From the NCBI GenBank assembly GCA_943354575.1, contig CALRCL010000003.1, positions 1-39,207 of the forward strand: 39,207 bases of DNA. Direction: 5' to 3'. Source of the stretch: Patescibacteria group bacterium UBA4664 (GTDB lineage Bacteria > Patescibacteriota > Saccharimonadia > CAILAD01 > BJGX01). The notes under the pieces were generated by a model. It saw only the letters and a program-made list of their open reading frames with translations. It was not told the origin of the DNA and ran no database searches. This document shows, piece after piece, positions 1 through 9,768 of this stretch. Made by a program: the position numbers and the translations under genes. The stretch's first letter is position 1; each line of letters starts with the position of its first letter.

Positions 1-711
1 TATAACTGTGGTTTTGGACTTAGCGATAACGCCAGTTAGCTTACGCAAAGCTTGGCTCATTAGGCGAGCCTGCAGGCCCATGTGGCTATCACCCATATCG
101 CCTTCTATTTCGGCACGGGGTACAAGTGCTGCCACCGAATCGATAACAACAATATCGACGGCGCTACTACGCACTAGCGTCTCACATATTTCGAGGGCTT
201 GTTCGCCAGTATCTGGCTGCGAAATCAGCAAGTCGTCGAGCTTAACACCTATCTTAGCGGCATACTCTGGGTCGACAGCATGTTCGGCATCGATGAAGGC
301 AGCCAGGCCACCGCGCTTTTGTACCTCAGCCACTGCATGCAGGGCCAAGGTAGTTTTGCCACTAGATTCTGGGCCGTATATTTCGATAATTCGACCTTGT
401 GGCAGACCGCCACCCAAAGCGATATCAAGAGACAGGCTGCCGGTAGGGATTGTCTCGACTGCGACATTCATACCCTCACCCAGTTTCATGATTGAGCCTT
501 GCCCAAACTGGCGTTCGATTTGCTCGACGGCTAACTCGACGGCTTTGAGCCTCGAAGCTTTTTCTTTGGCATCTACGCTAGTTATTTTGTCTGATTTTGC
601 TTTTTTTGCTGGTTCGGCCACTGAGTTCTCCTGTGTTTTAGTTGCTGATGATTGCTGCTTTGTAACCTCTGCGGTACTTGCTGGTTGTTTTTGTAATTGT
701 GCTGTTGTCAT
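1..711 (-). CDS. recA: RecA recombinase, N-terminal part (runs off window start)
   Basis: Reverse-strand translation read by hand: [68 protein letters not shown]..., Walker [12 protein letters not shown] at 711-709 preceded by GGAGG. Not in the ORF track because it is open at the window edge. Confidence 0.96.
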   Translation of the reverse strand, partial: MTTAQLQKQPASTAEVTKQQSSATKTQENSVAEPAKKAKSDKITSVDAKEKASRLKAVELAVEQIERQFGQGSIMKLGEGMNVAVETIPTGSLSLDIALGGGLPQGRIIEIYGPESSGKTTLALHAVAEVQKRGGLAAFIDAEHAVDPEYAAKIGVKLDDLLISQPDTGEQALEICETLVRSSAVDIVVIDSVAALVPRAEIEGDMGDSHMGLQARLMSQALRKLTGVIAKSKTTVI

Positions 712-758
712 TATACCCTCCTAAAGATATGTTCGGTTTTTATTCTTAAAGTAAGATT

Positions 759-788
759 ACTATACCGAACATCAGGCGTACATGTCAA
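759..788 (-). promoter_or_regulatory. Putative recA promoter TTGACA-N18-TATAGT
   Basis: Minus strand TTGACA (788-783), 18 nt spacer, TATAGT (764-759), about 50 nt upstream of the recA start. Confidence 0.65.
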
Positions 789-860
789 CATATTTTTTGA
801 ACTTTTATAGCATTTTGTACCATTAACGGCTTTGGCAGATTTGTTTTGTACTCTTATTTA

Positions 861-877
861 AGCAGAAATCGTCTGCT
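861..877 (-). terminator. Small hairpin downstream of yajQ, possible terminator
   Basis: AGCAGA-AATCG-TCTGCT inverted repeat; U-tract is weak. Confidence 0.35.
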
Positions 878-897
878 AATGAAAGCGTTGGCGAACA

Positions 898-1395
898 CTA
901 GCGAAAATTGGTGAAGTTTAGGGGCATATCGAGCTCGGAACCCTTGAGCAAGTGCATCACATTTTGGAGGTCGTCTTTGGAGGCCGATGTCACGCGGACT
1001 TCTTGGCCTTGGATTTGGGTTTTGACCTTGGGGTAAGTGTCGCGGATTAGTTTGGTGATTTTTTTGGCCTTATCTTGATCAAGCCCCTGCACCAACGGCA
1101 GCGACTTCTTATAGACCATCGATGACTGCGTGATTTCCTGAGACTTGTCCATATATTTGAGGTCGAGACCGCGTTTTATAAACTTCGACTCGAGTGTATC
1201 GACAATGGTTTCGAGCTTGAGCTCGGAATTAGATTCGATATCTATTTTTTGAGATTCTTTGTCGTAGTTAATTTTGGAGCCGGTACCTTGAAAATCGTAG
1301 CGAGTTTGGATTTCGCGGGCAGTTTGATCAACTGCATTGTTCATTTCGGACTGATCGAACTCACTGACTACATCGTAAGAAAATGTTTTGCTCAT
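898..1395 (-). CDS. yajQ: YajQ family (UPF0234) nucleotide-binding protein
   Basis: MSKTFSYDVVSEFDQSEMNNAVDQTAREIQTRYDF...; start overlaps upstream stop (ATGA). Confidence 0.9.
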   Translation of the reverse strand: MSKTFSYDVVSEFDQSEMNNAVDQTAREIQTRYDFQGTGSKINYDKESQKIDIESNSELKLETIVDTLESKFIKRGLDLKYMDKSQEITQSSMVYKKSLPLVQGLDQDKAKKITKLIRDTYPKVKTQIQGQEVRVTSASKDDLQNVMHLLKGSELDMPLNFTNFR

Positions 1396-2414
1396 TGGAC
1401 AGAAGTATCCTTATTAAATATTATGTCTTGCTTGGATTCGCCCTCCGGACCGAGGCTGCCGATAGACTTGTTGGCGACTACCGAATTGGTCAATACTACA
1501 CTGGTACTGCCGGCATTACCAGTGGTAATTCTGATAGACTGCTTGGCCTGAAACAACTGCTTGGAGCCTGGCAGCATGGTGCCCTTGAAGGCCTCCTTGC
1601 CATCAATTTTGGTGATAATATAAATCGCCTGAGGACCAGCTGTAACGACAAGCTCGACACCATCGAACACCGTACTCCTGACTACCGGCAGCGACGAATC
1701 GTTGCTGGTAGTTTTGGCATCTACGACGATTGTTTTGGTTGTTTCTTTGCCGAACTTATTGCGAGCGCTGACCTTGATTTGGTTGGAGCCATTGACCAGC
1801 ATTACGCGGTCGCTAAAAGATCCGTCGGGGGCAGATAAAATGGGCGAGTCGTTGATAAATACATCTGAACCGGTATCGACCTCGCCGCTGACGATTGCGT
1901 AGCTTGAGGTGGTGCTGGATTTTTCGGCATTAGAAAGGCGGATGCTGGGAGGCGTCGAGAGCTGCGAGAACTGCCAGCCGACATAGATGACCATCACCAG
2001 CACAAAGATGCTTGTCAGGGCCACCAAAATGGTGCGTGGGGTAATCGAATAGCTCTGCGAGCCTATTGGCTTAAGGCCGGCGATTTTTTTGGTTTTTCCA
2101 GCTGAGCCGAGCGACATATCGTATTCGTGGCGCTCGCGCGAGTATATTTTGAGTATTTCGATGGTATCAAAGCCGAGCTCTTCGGCGTAGTTTTTGACGT
2201 AGCCACGGCTGTACACATCGTTAGGCAAATTGGCGTAATCGCCTGCTTCGATTAGCTCTAGGTACTTGCGCCGAATGTGTGTGCTGCGCTCAACACTATC
2301 GAGCTCCAGCTCGAGCTGGTGCCGGCGCTTACCAAGAAGTTCGCTTAATTTTAAGCCGCCGAGACGGGCTGAGGTTATTTTTGCTGAAGATTTAGGTTTT
2401 TCATTCGGGCTCAC
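1392..2414 (-). CDS. RodZ-like protein: N-terminal HTH, TM segment, C-terminal Ig-like domain
   Basis: HTH_25-like N-terminus (RRKYLELIEAGDYANLPNDVYSRGYVKNYAEELG), single TM, beta-rich C-terminus. GTG start at 2414-2412 chosen because GGAGG lies 5 nt upstream; the ORF track start at 2435 lies further inside ftsK. Confidence 0.8.
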   Translation of the reverse strand: MSPNEKPKSSAKITSARLGGLKLSELLGKRRHQLELELDSVERSTHIRRKYLELIEAGDYANLPNDVYSRGYVKNYAEELGFDTIEILKIYSRERHEYDMSLGSAGKTKKIAGLKPIGSQSYSITPRTILVALTSIFVLVMVIYVGWQFSQLSTPPSIRLSNAEKSSTTSSYAIVSGEVDTGSDVFINDSPILSAPDGSFSDRVMLVNGSNQIKVSARNKFGKETTKTIVVDAKTTSNDSSLPVVRSTVFDGVELVVTAGPQAIYIITKIDGKEAFKGTMLPGSKQLFQAKQSIRITTGNAGSTSVVLTNSVVANKSIGSLGPEGESKQDIIFNKDTSVQ

Positions 2415-4521
2415 TAGTGCCTCCGCCGATTTCATCAGAGCCCGATATTAATAGCTTCCTGGGTTTTGAAGCACCTTCAGACGGACCAACAACACCTCGA
2501 TCTTCGAGCATATCTAGTAGTCTGGCGGCTCTGCCATAACCAACTCTCAGACGGCGCTGTATGAGGCTAGTTGAGCCTTTTCCGCTCTGCAAACAAACCT
2601 CAACAGCTTGGTCAAAAAGCTCGTCATCGTCGTCGTTGCCACCATCGCCGAGGATCGAAGACAGACCTTTGATCTTGACGGCTTGAGCCAAGACTTCGTC
2701 GTTGTACTGGGGCTCGCGCTGGGCTTTGAGGAACTTTGCTATTTTGGTGACTTCAGAATTACTTACCAATACACCCTGGACGCGCTTGGCCTTGAGCAGT
2801 ATTGGGCTCTTGTAGAGCATATCGCCATTGCCCAAAAGCTTTTCGGCGCCAGCGGCATCAATAATGGTTCGGGAATCGACATTGCTAGTAGTGGTCAGGG
2901 CGATCCGTGTTGGGATGTTGGCTTTGATGGTACCAGTTATGACATTGACGCTCGGGCGCTGCGTGGCAAGCACCAGGTGGATGCCTACAGCACGAGCCAT
3001 TTGTGAAATACGCTGAATCAACGCCTCTACATCTTTGCCAGCGACAATCATAAGATCAAATAACTCATCGATAACGATCACGATGAAGGGCATTTTGTCG
3101 ACATTTTTTTGCTTATTGAACTCGCCGATATCGCGCGCCGAATTGGCAGCCAGGAGCTTAAGTCGGCGCTCCATCTCGGCTACTGCCCATTTGAGTGCAG
3201 AAATGGTCTGGGTAGGCTCAAATATTACCGGGCTCAAAAGGTGCGGTATTCCTTCATAGAGTCCGAGCTCGACACGCTTGGGATCGACCAATATCAGCTT
3301 TAGCTCGCTGGGGCTGTTGCGATAAAGCAAGCTCACCAAAAGCGTATTGATCATTACACTCTTACCAGTATTGGTAGCGCCTGCTATAAGCAAGTGAGGG
3401 GCTTTTGTGAGGTCGCCAGTGACGATACCACCATTGACATCTCGCCCTAGCACAAATGTAAGCTTGGCTTTTTCGGCCTTAACTTCGTCGGATGTCATGA
3501 TATCTTTGAGACGTACGATTGAGGCTTTTTTGTTCGGAACTTCAACGCCGACCGAGCTCTTGCCTGGTATCGGGGCTTCGATTCGGATTTGCTCGGCCTC
3601 TAATGCAAGGGCTAGATTTTTGTCGAGTTCGGCGAACTTAGAGAGCTTTACACCATCTGGTGGCTTGAGCGAGTACTGCGATACAGTTGGCCCAACATCG
3701 ACACCCTCCATTTTGACTTCGTATCCGAAATCGGCAAAAGTCTTTTCGATGGTGGCGGCGTTTTTCTTGGCATCACCGGGGTCAGCCTGTGTAGTAGTGG
3801 TTTCGAGTAGTTCGGCAGATGGGTATTTCCACTCGGCATCAAATGAAGCCACGATAGGCTCTGACTCTGACTTGGGCTCGTCCTTGTCTTTGCCGATGGT
3901 ACCTGCAATTGGTAGGGTGTTGATCTTGAAAGCGGCGTCTGGATTGCCAACTTCATTTTTGTCTTTACGCATTGGGCCAAATAGCTTGCTAACAATTTGC
4001 TGGAGTCTGGCATTGGCCGATACTATCACCGATATAATGGTTAGCATTGCAAAAATAAACACTAGCACCCATCGAGTCAGAACTGGCGAGACGAGCGAAT
4101 AGATACCGTAGCCCACGACCCCTCCATAATTGCCGACGGTACTCATGCTAAAGCTCACTTCTGGGCCGAGTATAGCCTGGAGGATTGTACTAAAACATAT
4201 AAAGAAGCTAAAAATACCGACCAAGTTGTGTAGCCTGAGTGGGTGTTTTTCTTGAGCAAAAAGCATGAAAGCTACACCAAATAGAGCTATCGGGACCATA
4301 TAGACGCTCTGCCCTATCAGGAACTTTACGGCATCGAGAACCCACTTGCCGAGATTGCCGGCTACTCCGACTAGCGCCAATATCACGAATACGCCGATGG
4401 TAATTAGAAGTATCGCCAGCACTTCTTTGAGTACTGAGCGCTTTAAGCCTGTCTCCTGGTCCTGGAGATTGCTCTTGATTTGTTTTTTGCTCTTGGTTGG
4501 TTTTCGCTTGTGTTTGGCCAT
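2401..4521 (-). CDS. ftsK: DNA translocase FtsK/SpoIIIE
   Basis: N-terminal TM segments, Walker A GATNTGKSV, gamma-like C-terminal winged helix. Confidence 0.95.
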   Translation of the reverse strand: MAKHKRKPTKSKKQIKSNLQDQETGLKRSVLKEVLAILLITIGVFVILALVGVAGNLGKWVLDAVKFLIGQSVYMVPIALFGVAFMLFAQEKHPLRLHNLVGIFSFFICFSTILQAILGPEVSFSMSTVGNYGGVVGYGIYSLVSPVLTRWVLVFIFAMLTIISVIVSANARLQQIVSKLFGPMRKDKNEVGNPDAAFKINTLPIAGTIGKDKDEPKSESEPIVASFDAEWKYPSAELLETTTTQADPGDAKKNAATIEKTFADFGYEVKMEGVDVGPTVSQYSLKPPDGVKLSKFAELDKNLALALEAEQIRIEAPIPGKSSVGVEVPNKKASIVRLKDIMTSDEVKAEKAKLTFVLGRDVNGGIVTGDLTKAPHLLIAGATNTGKSVMINTLLVSLLYRNSPSELKLILVDPKRVELGLYEGIPHLLSPVIFEPTQTISALKWAVAEMERRLKLLAANSARDIGEFNKQKNVDKMPFIVIVIDELFDLMIVAGKDVEALIQRISQMARAVGIHLVLATQRPSVNVITGTIKANIPTRIALTTTSNVDSRTIIDAAGAEKLLGNGDMLYKSPILLKAKRVQGVLVSNSEVTKIAKFLKAQREPQYNDEVLAQAVKIKGLSSILGDGGNDDDDELFDQAVEVCLQSGKGSTSLIQRRLRVGYGRAARLLDMLEDRGVVGPSEGASKPRKLLISGSDEIGGGTSEPE

Positions 4522-4638
4522 ATTAAGTTATTATAGCCTTATTAAGATAAGGGTTGCTAGAGTATTTTTTGGTGTATTGTTATTCAAAACATAAGTATTA
4601 TAGCATATTTATGTAATAAATACAACGCTTGTCAAACC

Positions 4639-6753
4639 CTAAACTTCGACAACAACAGGCAGAACAATAGGGTTGCGTTTGGTAACCTTATAGAGGTAGT
4701 TGCTGAGCTCATCGCGCATGCGGGCCTTGAAGGCTGGCGAACTGGCTGGCACGCTCGGGCTTTTGCTGGCAAAGATGTTTTTAACAATCTTACGGGAGTT
4801 ATTGAGGATATCGGCGTTATCTTTGACATAAATAAAACCACGGCTAATGACATCGGGGCTGGTTACTAGCTTGCCGGTCCGCTTATCGACCGTTGCAATA
4901 ACCATAAACACTCCGTCGCTACTCATAGCTAGGCGGTCCTTAAGGACGATTTCTTGGACATCACCGATACCGGCACCATCAATTAGTACTGCGCCAGACT
5001 GAACCTTAGGTCCGAGCTTGATGGCGTCTTTGGTCATTTCGAGAGTTTGGCCGTTTTCGATAACGAAGACATCTTTTTTGTCGTAACCCATATCGGTCGC
5101 GATTTTGGCATTATGCACTAGGTGGTGCAGCTCGCCGTGAATCGGTAAGTAGTACTTGGGCTTGGTGAGCTCGAGCATTTCTTTGACTTCATCGACATTG
5201 GCATGGCCAGAGATGTGGAATATACCAAGGTCGTCGACTCCGCGCGTGGCAGTCTGATAGACATAGGCGCCCCAACGGTAGAGATTGTCGACCATACCCC
5301 AGACCGACTTTTCGTTGCCGGGGATAATCGAAGAAGAAAGTATTACAATATCGCCTTCTTTTAATTTGACATCGCGGTGCTCTCCTTTGCCCATGCGTTG
5401 CAAGGCCGAAAACTCTTCGCCCTGCGAGCCAGTAGTAAGCACGGCTATTTCGCTATCTTGGTAGTTTTTCATATCTTGGGCCTTGATTATTAAACCAGGC
5501 GGAACCTTGATATAACCGAGTTTCACGGATAGCTCGAGGTTGTTGAGCATACTTCGGCCGGCCACCACTAGCTTACGATGGGCTTTATCGACGGCATTAA
5601 TGATGATCTGCATTCTGGTAATCTGGCTACCAAATGAAGATATGATTGCCCGGCGGTTGTAATTGCGTACCATGATTTCGTCTAGAGTATCGACAATTTC
5701 GCGCTCCGATGGAGTGCGCCCAGGGTTTTCGCAATTGGTCGAATCGCACATTAGTAGTGCTACGCCTTCGTCGCCGAGCTCTTTTAAGCGGCTTTTGTCA
5801 GATAGCTTGCCGTCTAGCGGCTCTTCTTCGAAGCGCCAATCGCCAGTGTTGATGATGGTACCAACAGGGGTGTGGATTGCCAGCGCGCAAGCGTCAGGGA
5901 TAGAGTGAGTGACGCGAATAAACTCTACGGTAAATACACCAAGCTGGATTTTGTCGTGGTTGTCTTGGTTGATGATGTGTAGCTCGGGCTTAAAATCGAG
6001 CTTGTACTCTTCGAGTTTGCGCTCGATAAACTTGATGGTAAATTGAGCTGCATAAATCGGAGCCGGGATTTTTGGTAACAGAAACGGGATACCACCAACG
6101 TGGTCTTCGTGGGCGTGCGTGATGACGATTCCACGGATCTTGTGCTTGCGTTGCTCGAGGTAGGTGATATCTGATACAACCAAGTCGATACCAGGCTGGT
6201 CTTCGTTCGGGAAGGTAAAGCCCATATCCATTACAATAATGTCATCTTCGTACTCCAGAGCCATAATGTTTTTACCAATTTGGTTGAGCCCACCAAGCGG
6301 GATTATTTTGAGCTTACCGGCGTCGATTTTGCTCATTCCTACCGGAGCTGTAACGACCGGAGCAGCTGGCTTGATCTGGTTGAAGCTACCAACCGCGTAT
6401 TGGGTTGGTCGTTTGTCGAAACGCCTGTTGTTGTTGCCGCCGCCGCGAGGCTTTTGGTAGTTGCGGTTTGGGTTACCTGGTTTGGCGCTGTTATTGTTGC
6501 GGTTACCAGCGTAGGCCGGTTTTGGCTGGGCTGGGCTAGCAGTAGCCTGTGAAGCTGGCTGTGAAGCTGGCTGTTGGGTATTTTGGCTAACCGAGTTAGT
6601 TTGGTTTGAAGCCGGCACCGAAGCCTTGGCTGCGGTTGTAGGGCTTGATTGCCCTGACTGGCTAGGTTGGCTAGGTTGGCTCGACTGATTTGTCTTATCG
6701 AGTCCTAGATCTTGCGCCGTCAATGGACGGCTTTTGAAATTATCTTTTGACAT
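4639..6753 (-). CDS. rnj: Ribonuclease J with N-terminal Q/S/P- and RGG-like low-complexity extension
   Basis: Metallo-beta-lactamase motif HAHEDHVGG, beta-CASP region; about 130 aa disordered N-terminus. Confidence 0.92.
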   Translation of the reverse strand: MSKDNFKSRPLTAQDLGLDKTNQSSQPSQPSQSGQSSPTTAAKASVPASNQTNSVSQNTQQPASQPASQATASPAQPKPAYAGNRNNNSAKPGNPNRNYQKPRGGGNNNRRFDKRPTQYAVGSFNQIKPAAPVVTAPVGMSKIDAGKLKIIPLGGLNQIGKNIMALEYEDDIIVMDMGFTFPNEDQPGIDLVVSDITYLEQRKHKIRGIVITHAHEDHVGGIPFLLPKIPAPIYAAQFTIKFIERKLEEYKLDFKPELHIINQDNHDKIQLGVFTVEFIRVTHSIPDACALAIHTPVGTIINTGDWRFEEEPLDGKLSDKSRLKELGDEGVALLMCDSTNCENPGRTPSEREIVDTLDEIMVRNYNRRAIISSFGSQITRMQIIINAVDKAHRKLVVAGRSMLNNLELSVKLGYIKVPPGLIIKAQDMKNYQDSEIAVLTTGSQGEEFSALQRMGKGEHRDVKLKEGDIVILSSSIIPGNEKSVWGMVDNLYRWGAYVYQTATRGVDDLGIFHISGHANVDEVKEMLELTKPKYYLPIHGELHHLVHNAKIATDMGYDKKDVFVIENGQTLEMTKDAIKLGPKVQSGAVLIDGAGIGDVQEIVLKDRLAMSSDGVFMVIATVDKRTGKLVTSPDVISRGFIYVKDNADILNNSRKIVKNIFASKSPSVPASSPAFKARMRDELSNYLYKVTKRNPIVLPVVVEV

Positions 6754-6780
6754 ATTGGTTAATACATCCTTTCTTGTTAT

Positions 6781-7392
6781 TTATAATTTTACTTTGTTAA
6801 TAATGGCTAATATTTGAGGGATTTTGGCAAAATCATCAAATAATGTTTTACGCATTGATCCGTTATAAAGAGCGGCGGCTGGGTGGTAGAGTGGCAAAAA
6901 TGTTTGCTTCACTCGGACTTTAGGGCCTAGCTCGATTACCTGCATGAGAGGCTCACCGTGAGCTTCACCAATAGTGAGATTCGGGAAAAAAACATTGGCA
7001 GCGTGCCGACCCAAAAAAACTATCAGTTTGGGTCGTAAGGCGTCGATTTCCTGATACAAAATGTGCATACAGGCCTTGATTTCGGCGGCGCTGGGATCAC
7101 GGTTCTTGGGTGGTCGGAACTTGACGATGTTAGTGATAAAAACATCCTGCCGCTCGAGGCCAATGCTAGCAAGCATGGCGTCGAGGAATTTACCACTAGC
7201 TCCGACAAAAGGACGCCCGAGTTGGTCTTCCTTGGCACCTGGTGCTTCGCCAATTATCATTAGCTCGGCACTGGCGCTTCCCTCTCCTGGTACGGGGTTC
7301 AAACAAGATTTGGCGAGCTCAATATCTATAGCGCGGTTAGCGATAACACTGGCGATAGAATCTAGCTTGGCTTGCCGCTTATCTTGTTTCAT
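6781..7392 (-). CDS. Uracil-DNA glycosylase, family 4-like
   Basis: GEAPGAKEDQLGRPFVGASGKFLDAML, LPLYHPAAALYN. Confidence 0.9.
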   Translation of the reverse strand: MKQDKRQAKLDSIASVIANRAIDIELAKSCLNPVPGEGSASAELMIIGEAPGAKEDQLGRPFVGASGKFLDAMLASIGLERQDVFITNIVKFRPPKNRDPSAAEIKACMHILYQEIDALRPKLIVFLGRHAANVFFPNLTIGEAHGEPLMQVIELGPKVRVKQTFLPLYHPAAALYNGSMRKTLFDDFAKIPQILAIINKVKL

Positions 7393-7405
7393 TTATCCCC
7401 CCAGT

Positions 7406-7430
7406 TCTGCCCAGCTAATAGTTGGGCAGA
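7406..7430. other. Hairpin between pnp and UDG gene
   Basis: TCTGCCCA-GCTAATAGT-TGGGCAGA, 8-bp perfect stem just upstream of the UDG ribosome binding site. Confidence 0.5.
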
Positions 7431-7450
7431 CTCTGGAGCGACAAGGGGTC

Positions 7451-9589
7451 TTACTTGGCGGCCTTAATCGAAAGGTTGAGCCGTCCGCGGTCGTCGATTT
7501 CGGTCAGCTTTACCTTGACCTCGTCGCCTTCGTTGAGTTCCTTACGAATATCCTCGACACGCTCGTCGCGGATTTGGCTGACATGGACCATGCCTTCTTT
7601 GCCAGGCATAATCTCGACGAAAGCACCGAAATCCATGACCTTAATAACCTTACCATTATACACCTTGCCAACTTCTGGTTCAGCTACTATTGCCTCTATC
7701 ATTTCCTTGGCAACTTGAGCGGCACCCGAATCGGCGCTAGATATCATAATTAGGCCGGAATCCTCGATATCGATATCAACACCAGTCTCAGCGGTGATGC
7801 GCTGGATTGTTTCGCCACCCTTGCCAATAACTTCGCGGATTTTATCGGGGTTAATTTGGAGCTTCGTGATGCGTGGCGCATAGGGGCTGAGATCAGCACG
7901 GGGCTTATCTAAAACCTTGTTCATAGCAGAGAGGATTTCGGCTCGGCCCTGCTGGCCTTGCTCGAGAGCAGCTTTGAGGATTTCAAGGCTCAGACCTTTG
8001 AGCTTGATATCCATCTGGACTGCTGTAACGCCTTGGCTGGTACCAGCTACCTTGAAGTCCATATCGCCAGCAAAATCTTCGGCGTCTTGGATGTCTGAGA
8101 GTATTACGTACTGGCTAGGGTCAGCGTGGTTAACGATTAGACCCATGGCGATACCACTAACTGGGCTCTTGATCGGTACACCAGCGTCCATGAGGCTCAA
8201 GCTGCTGCCGCAAGTGGCGGCCATTGAGGTTGAGCCAGCGCTACTTAGTATTTCGGTAACAATTCGAATGGTATAAGGAAAGTCTTCTTTGGTCGGCAAA
8301 ACAGCTTGCAGGGCTCGTTCGGCCAAATTGCCGTGGCCTATTTCGCGGCGGCTAGTAGAGCGCATTGGACGAGCCTCGCCAATCGAAAAAGATGCGAAGT
8401 TGTAGTGGTGCAAAAAGAACTTTTCGGTGTCTTCGTCCATACTTTCTATTTGCTGGGCGGCACCGGCCGGAGCCAGTGTGGTTAGGGTTAGGGCTTGGGT
8501 CGCACCGCGCGTAAATAAGCCGCTGCCGTGAGTCCTTGGAATAATACCAACCTGCATGCTCAATGGTCGGATCTCGGTGTTTTTGCGGTTATCTGGTCGG
8601 GTGGCTTCTTCAAGAATAGCTCGGCGGATTTCGGCATCGATGATTTTTTCGAAAGTTATCTCGATATCTGGGTGGCCGTAGCGAGTTTTGCCATCGTCTT
8701 CGACGTCGTCTGGTAACAGTCCGAATTCGGCCATTACCTCGTCGTGTAATTCGCCAATCGCCTCGTGGCGTTTAGATTTGTCGGCGTGCCGAACACGCTC
8801 GCCCAAGCGGGTTTTGAGGTATTCTCCAATTTTGAGCTCGACTTCGGCGTTTGGTTTAAATAGCTCAAAGTCTTTTTTTGTAATGCCGAGGTCTTTGACC
8901 ATTTTGTTTTGTAATTCAATGACCGGCTGCCAGGCTTTAATAGCCAGCTCGAAGCCATCGAGAATGACAGCTTCCGAGACTTCTGAGGCGACCGACTCGA
9001 CCATCATTATGGCGTCTTTGGTGCCGGCAACGGTGAGGTTTAGTTTGCTATCGAGCTGCTCGGTGAGGGTGGGGTTAACAACCAGCTTGCCGTCGATTTG
9101 GCCAATACGAACCGCTGCGACAGGGCCCTCAAAAGGTGTGCCAGCCAGCATTAAAGCTGTGGAAGCAGCAATAATAGAGACCACATCGGGTTCGTTTTCG
9201 AGATCAACACTCAAGACCGTAATTACTACCTGCACATCATTGCGGTAGCCTTTGGGAAATAGCGGGCGGATTGGGCGGTCGATAAGTCGAGCTGTTAGTA
9301 TCGCCTTGTCCGAGGGCCTGGCTTCGCGTTTCATGTAGCGGCTTCCAGAAATCTTTCCGGAGGCGTACCAACGCTCTTCGTAGTCGATCATTAATGGGAA
9401 GAAATCGGTGTCGGGCCTCGGTTTGGGTTCGACTATTGCAGTTGCTAGTACCATGGTGTCGCCGTAGCGAACGGTGACTGCACCGTCGGCCCTAAAGGCC
9501 ATATTGCCTGTTTCGATTATTAGTTTTTTATCAGCAAAATCGGTTTCGAATTTGAAGGTTTTGCCTCCAAAAGGATGAATTATTTCCAT
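7451..9589 (-). CDS. pnp: Polyribonucleotide nucleotidyltransferase
   Basis: Two RNase PH domains, KH (IREVIGKGGETIQRITAETG) and S1 domain (GKVYNGKVIKVMDFGAFVEIMPGKEGMVHVSQI). Confidence 0.97.
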   Translation of the reverse strand: MEIIHPFGGKTFKFETDFADKKLIIETGNMAFRADGAVTVRYGDTMVLATAIVEPKPRPDTDFFPLMIDYEERWYASGKISGSRYMKREARPSDKAILTARLIDRPIRPLFPKGYRNDVQVVITVLSVDLENEPDVVSIIAASTALMLAGTPFEGPVAAVRIGQIDGKLVVNPTLTEQLDSKLNLTVAGTKDAIMMVESVASEVSEAVILDGFELAIKAWQPVIELQNKMVKDLGITKKDFELFKPNAEVELKIGEYLKTRLGERVRHADKSKRHEAIGELHDEVMAEFGLLPDDVEDDGKTRYGHPDIEITFEKIIDAEIRRAILEEATRPDNRKNTEIRPLSMQVGIIPRTHGSGLFTRGATQALTLTTLAPAGAAQQIESMDEDTEKFFLHHYNFASFSIGEARPMRSTSRREIGHGNLAERALQAVLPTKEDFPYTIRIVTEILSSAGSTSMAATCGSSLSLMDAGVPIKSPVSGIAMGLIVNHADPSQYVILSDIQDAEDFAGDMDFKVAGTSQGVTAVQMDIKLKGLSLEILKAALEQGQQGRAEILSAMNKVLDKPRADLSPYAPRITKLQINPDKIREVIGKGGETIQRITAETGVDIDIEDSGLIMISSADSGAAQVAKEMIEAIVAEPEVGKVYNGKVIKVMDFGAFVEIMPGKEGMVHVSQIRDERVEDIRKELNEGDEVKVKLTEIDDRGRLNLSIKAAK

Positions 9590-9623
9590 TTTATTTATAT
9601 ACCTTTCTTAAAGGACTCAAGAT

Positions 9624-9684
9624 GATAGTTAGTTTCGGAATCAATTGATCAATTCGTATTAGATCAATCCGTTCCGCCACTATC
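9624..9684 (-). promoter_or_regulatory. Long stem-loop in the rpsO-pnp intergenic region (pnp leader)
   Basis: Nested complementary blocks GATAGT/ACTATC, CGGAA/TTCCG, TTGATC/GATCAA. Confidence 0.5.
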
Positions 9685-9768
9685 TATGATTAGCTACGAT
9701 TAGCTACGAGACCTGAGATTATTTATTAAGCATTATTTATTAATTACAATGTACTGACCCGGGAAAAA

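Noticed and set aside
8-724. 238-aa plus-strand ORF at the window start
   Set aside because: Antisense of recA; its translation is Ser/Arg/Cys-rich and meaningless. The minus strand gives unmistakable RecA.
3407-4102. 231-aa plus-strand ORF inside ftsK, and other long antisense ORFs (for example 7061-7753, 8688-9248, 19296-19799)
   Set aside because: Antisense to well-supported conserved genes; composition is typical of antisense codon bias.
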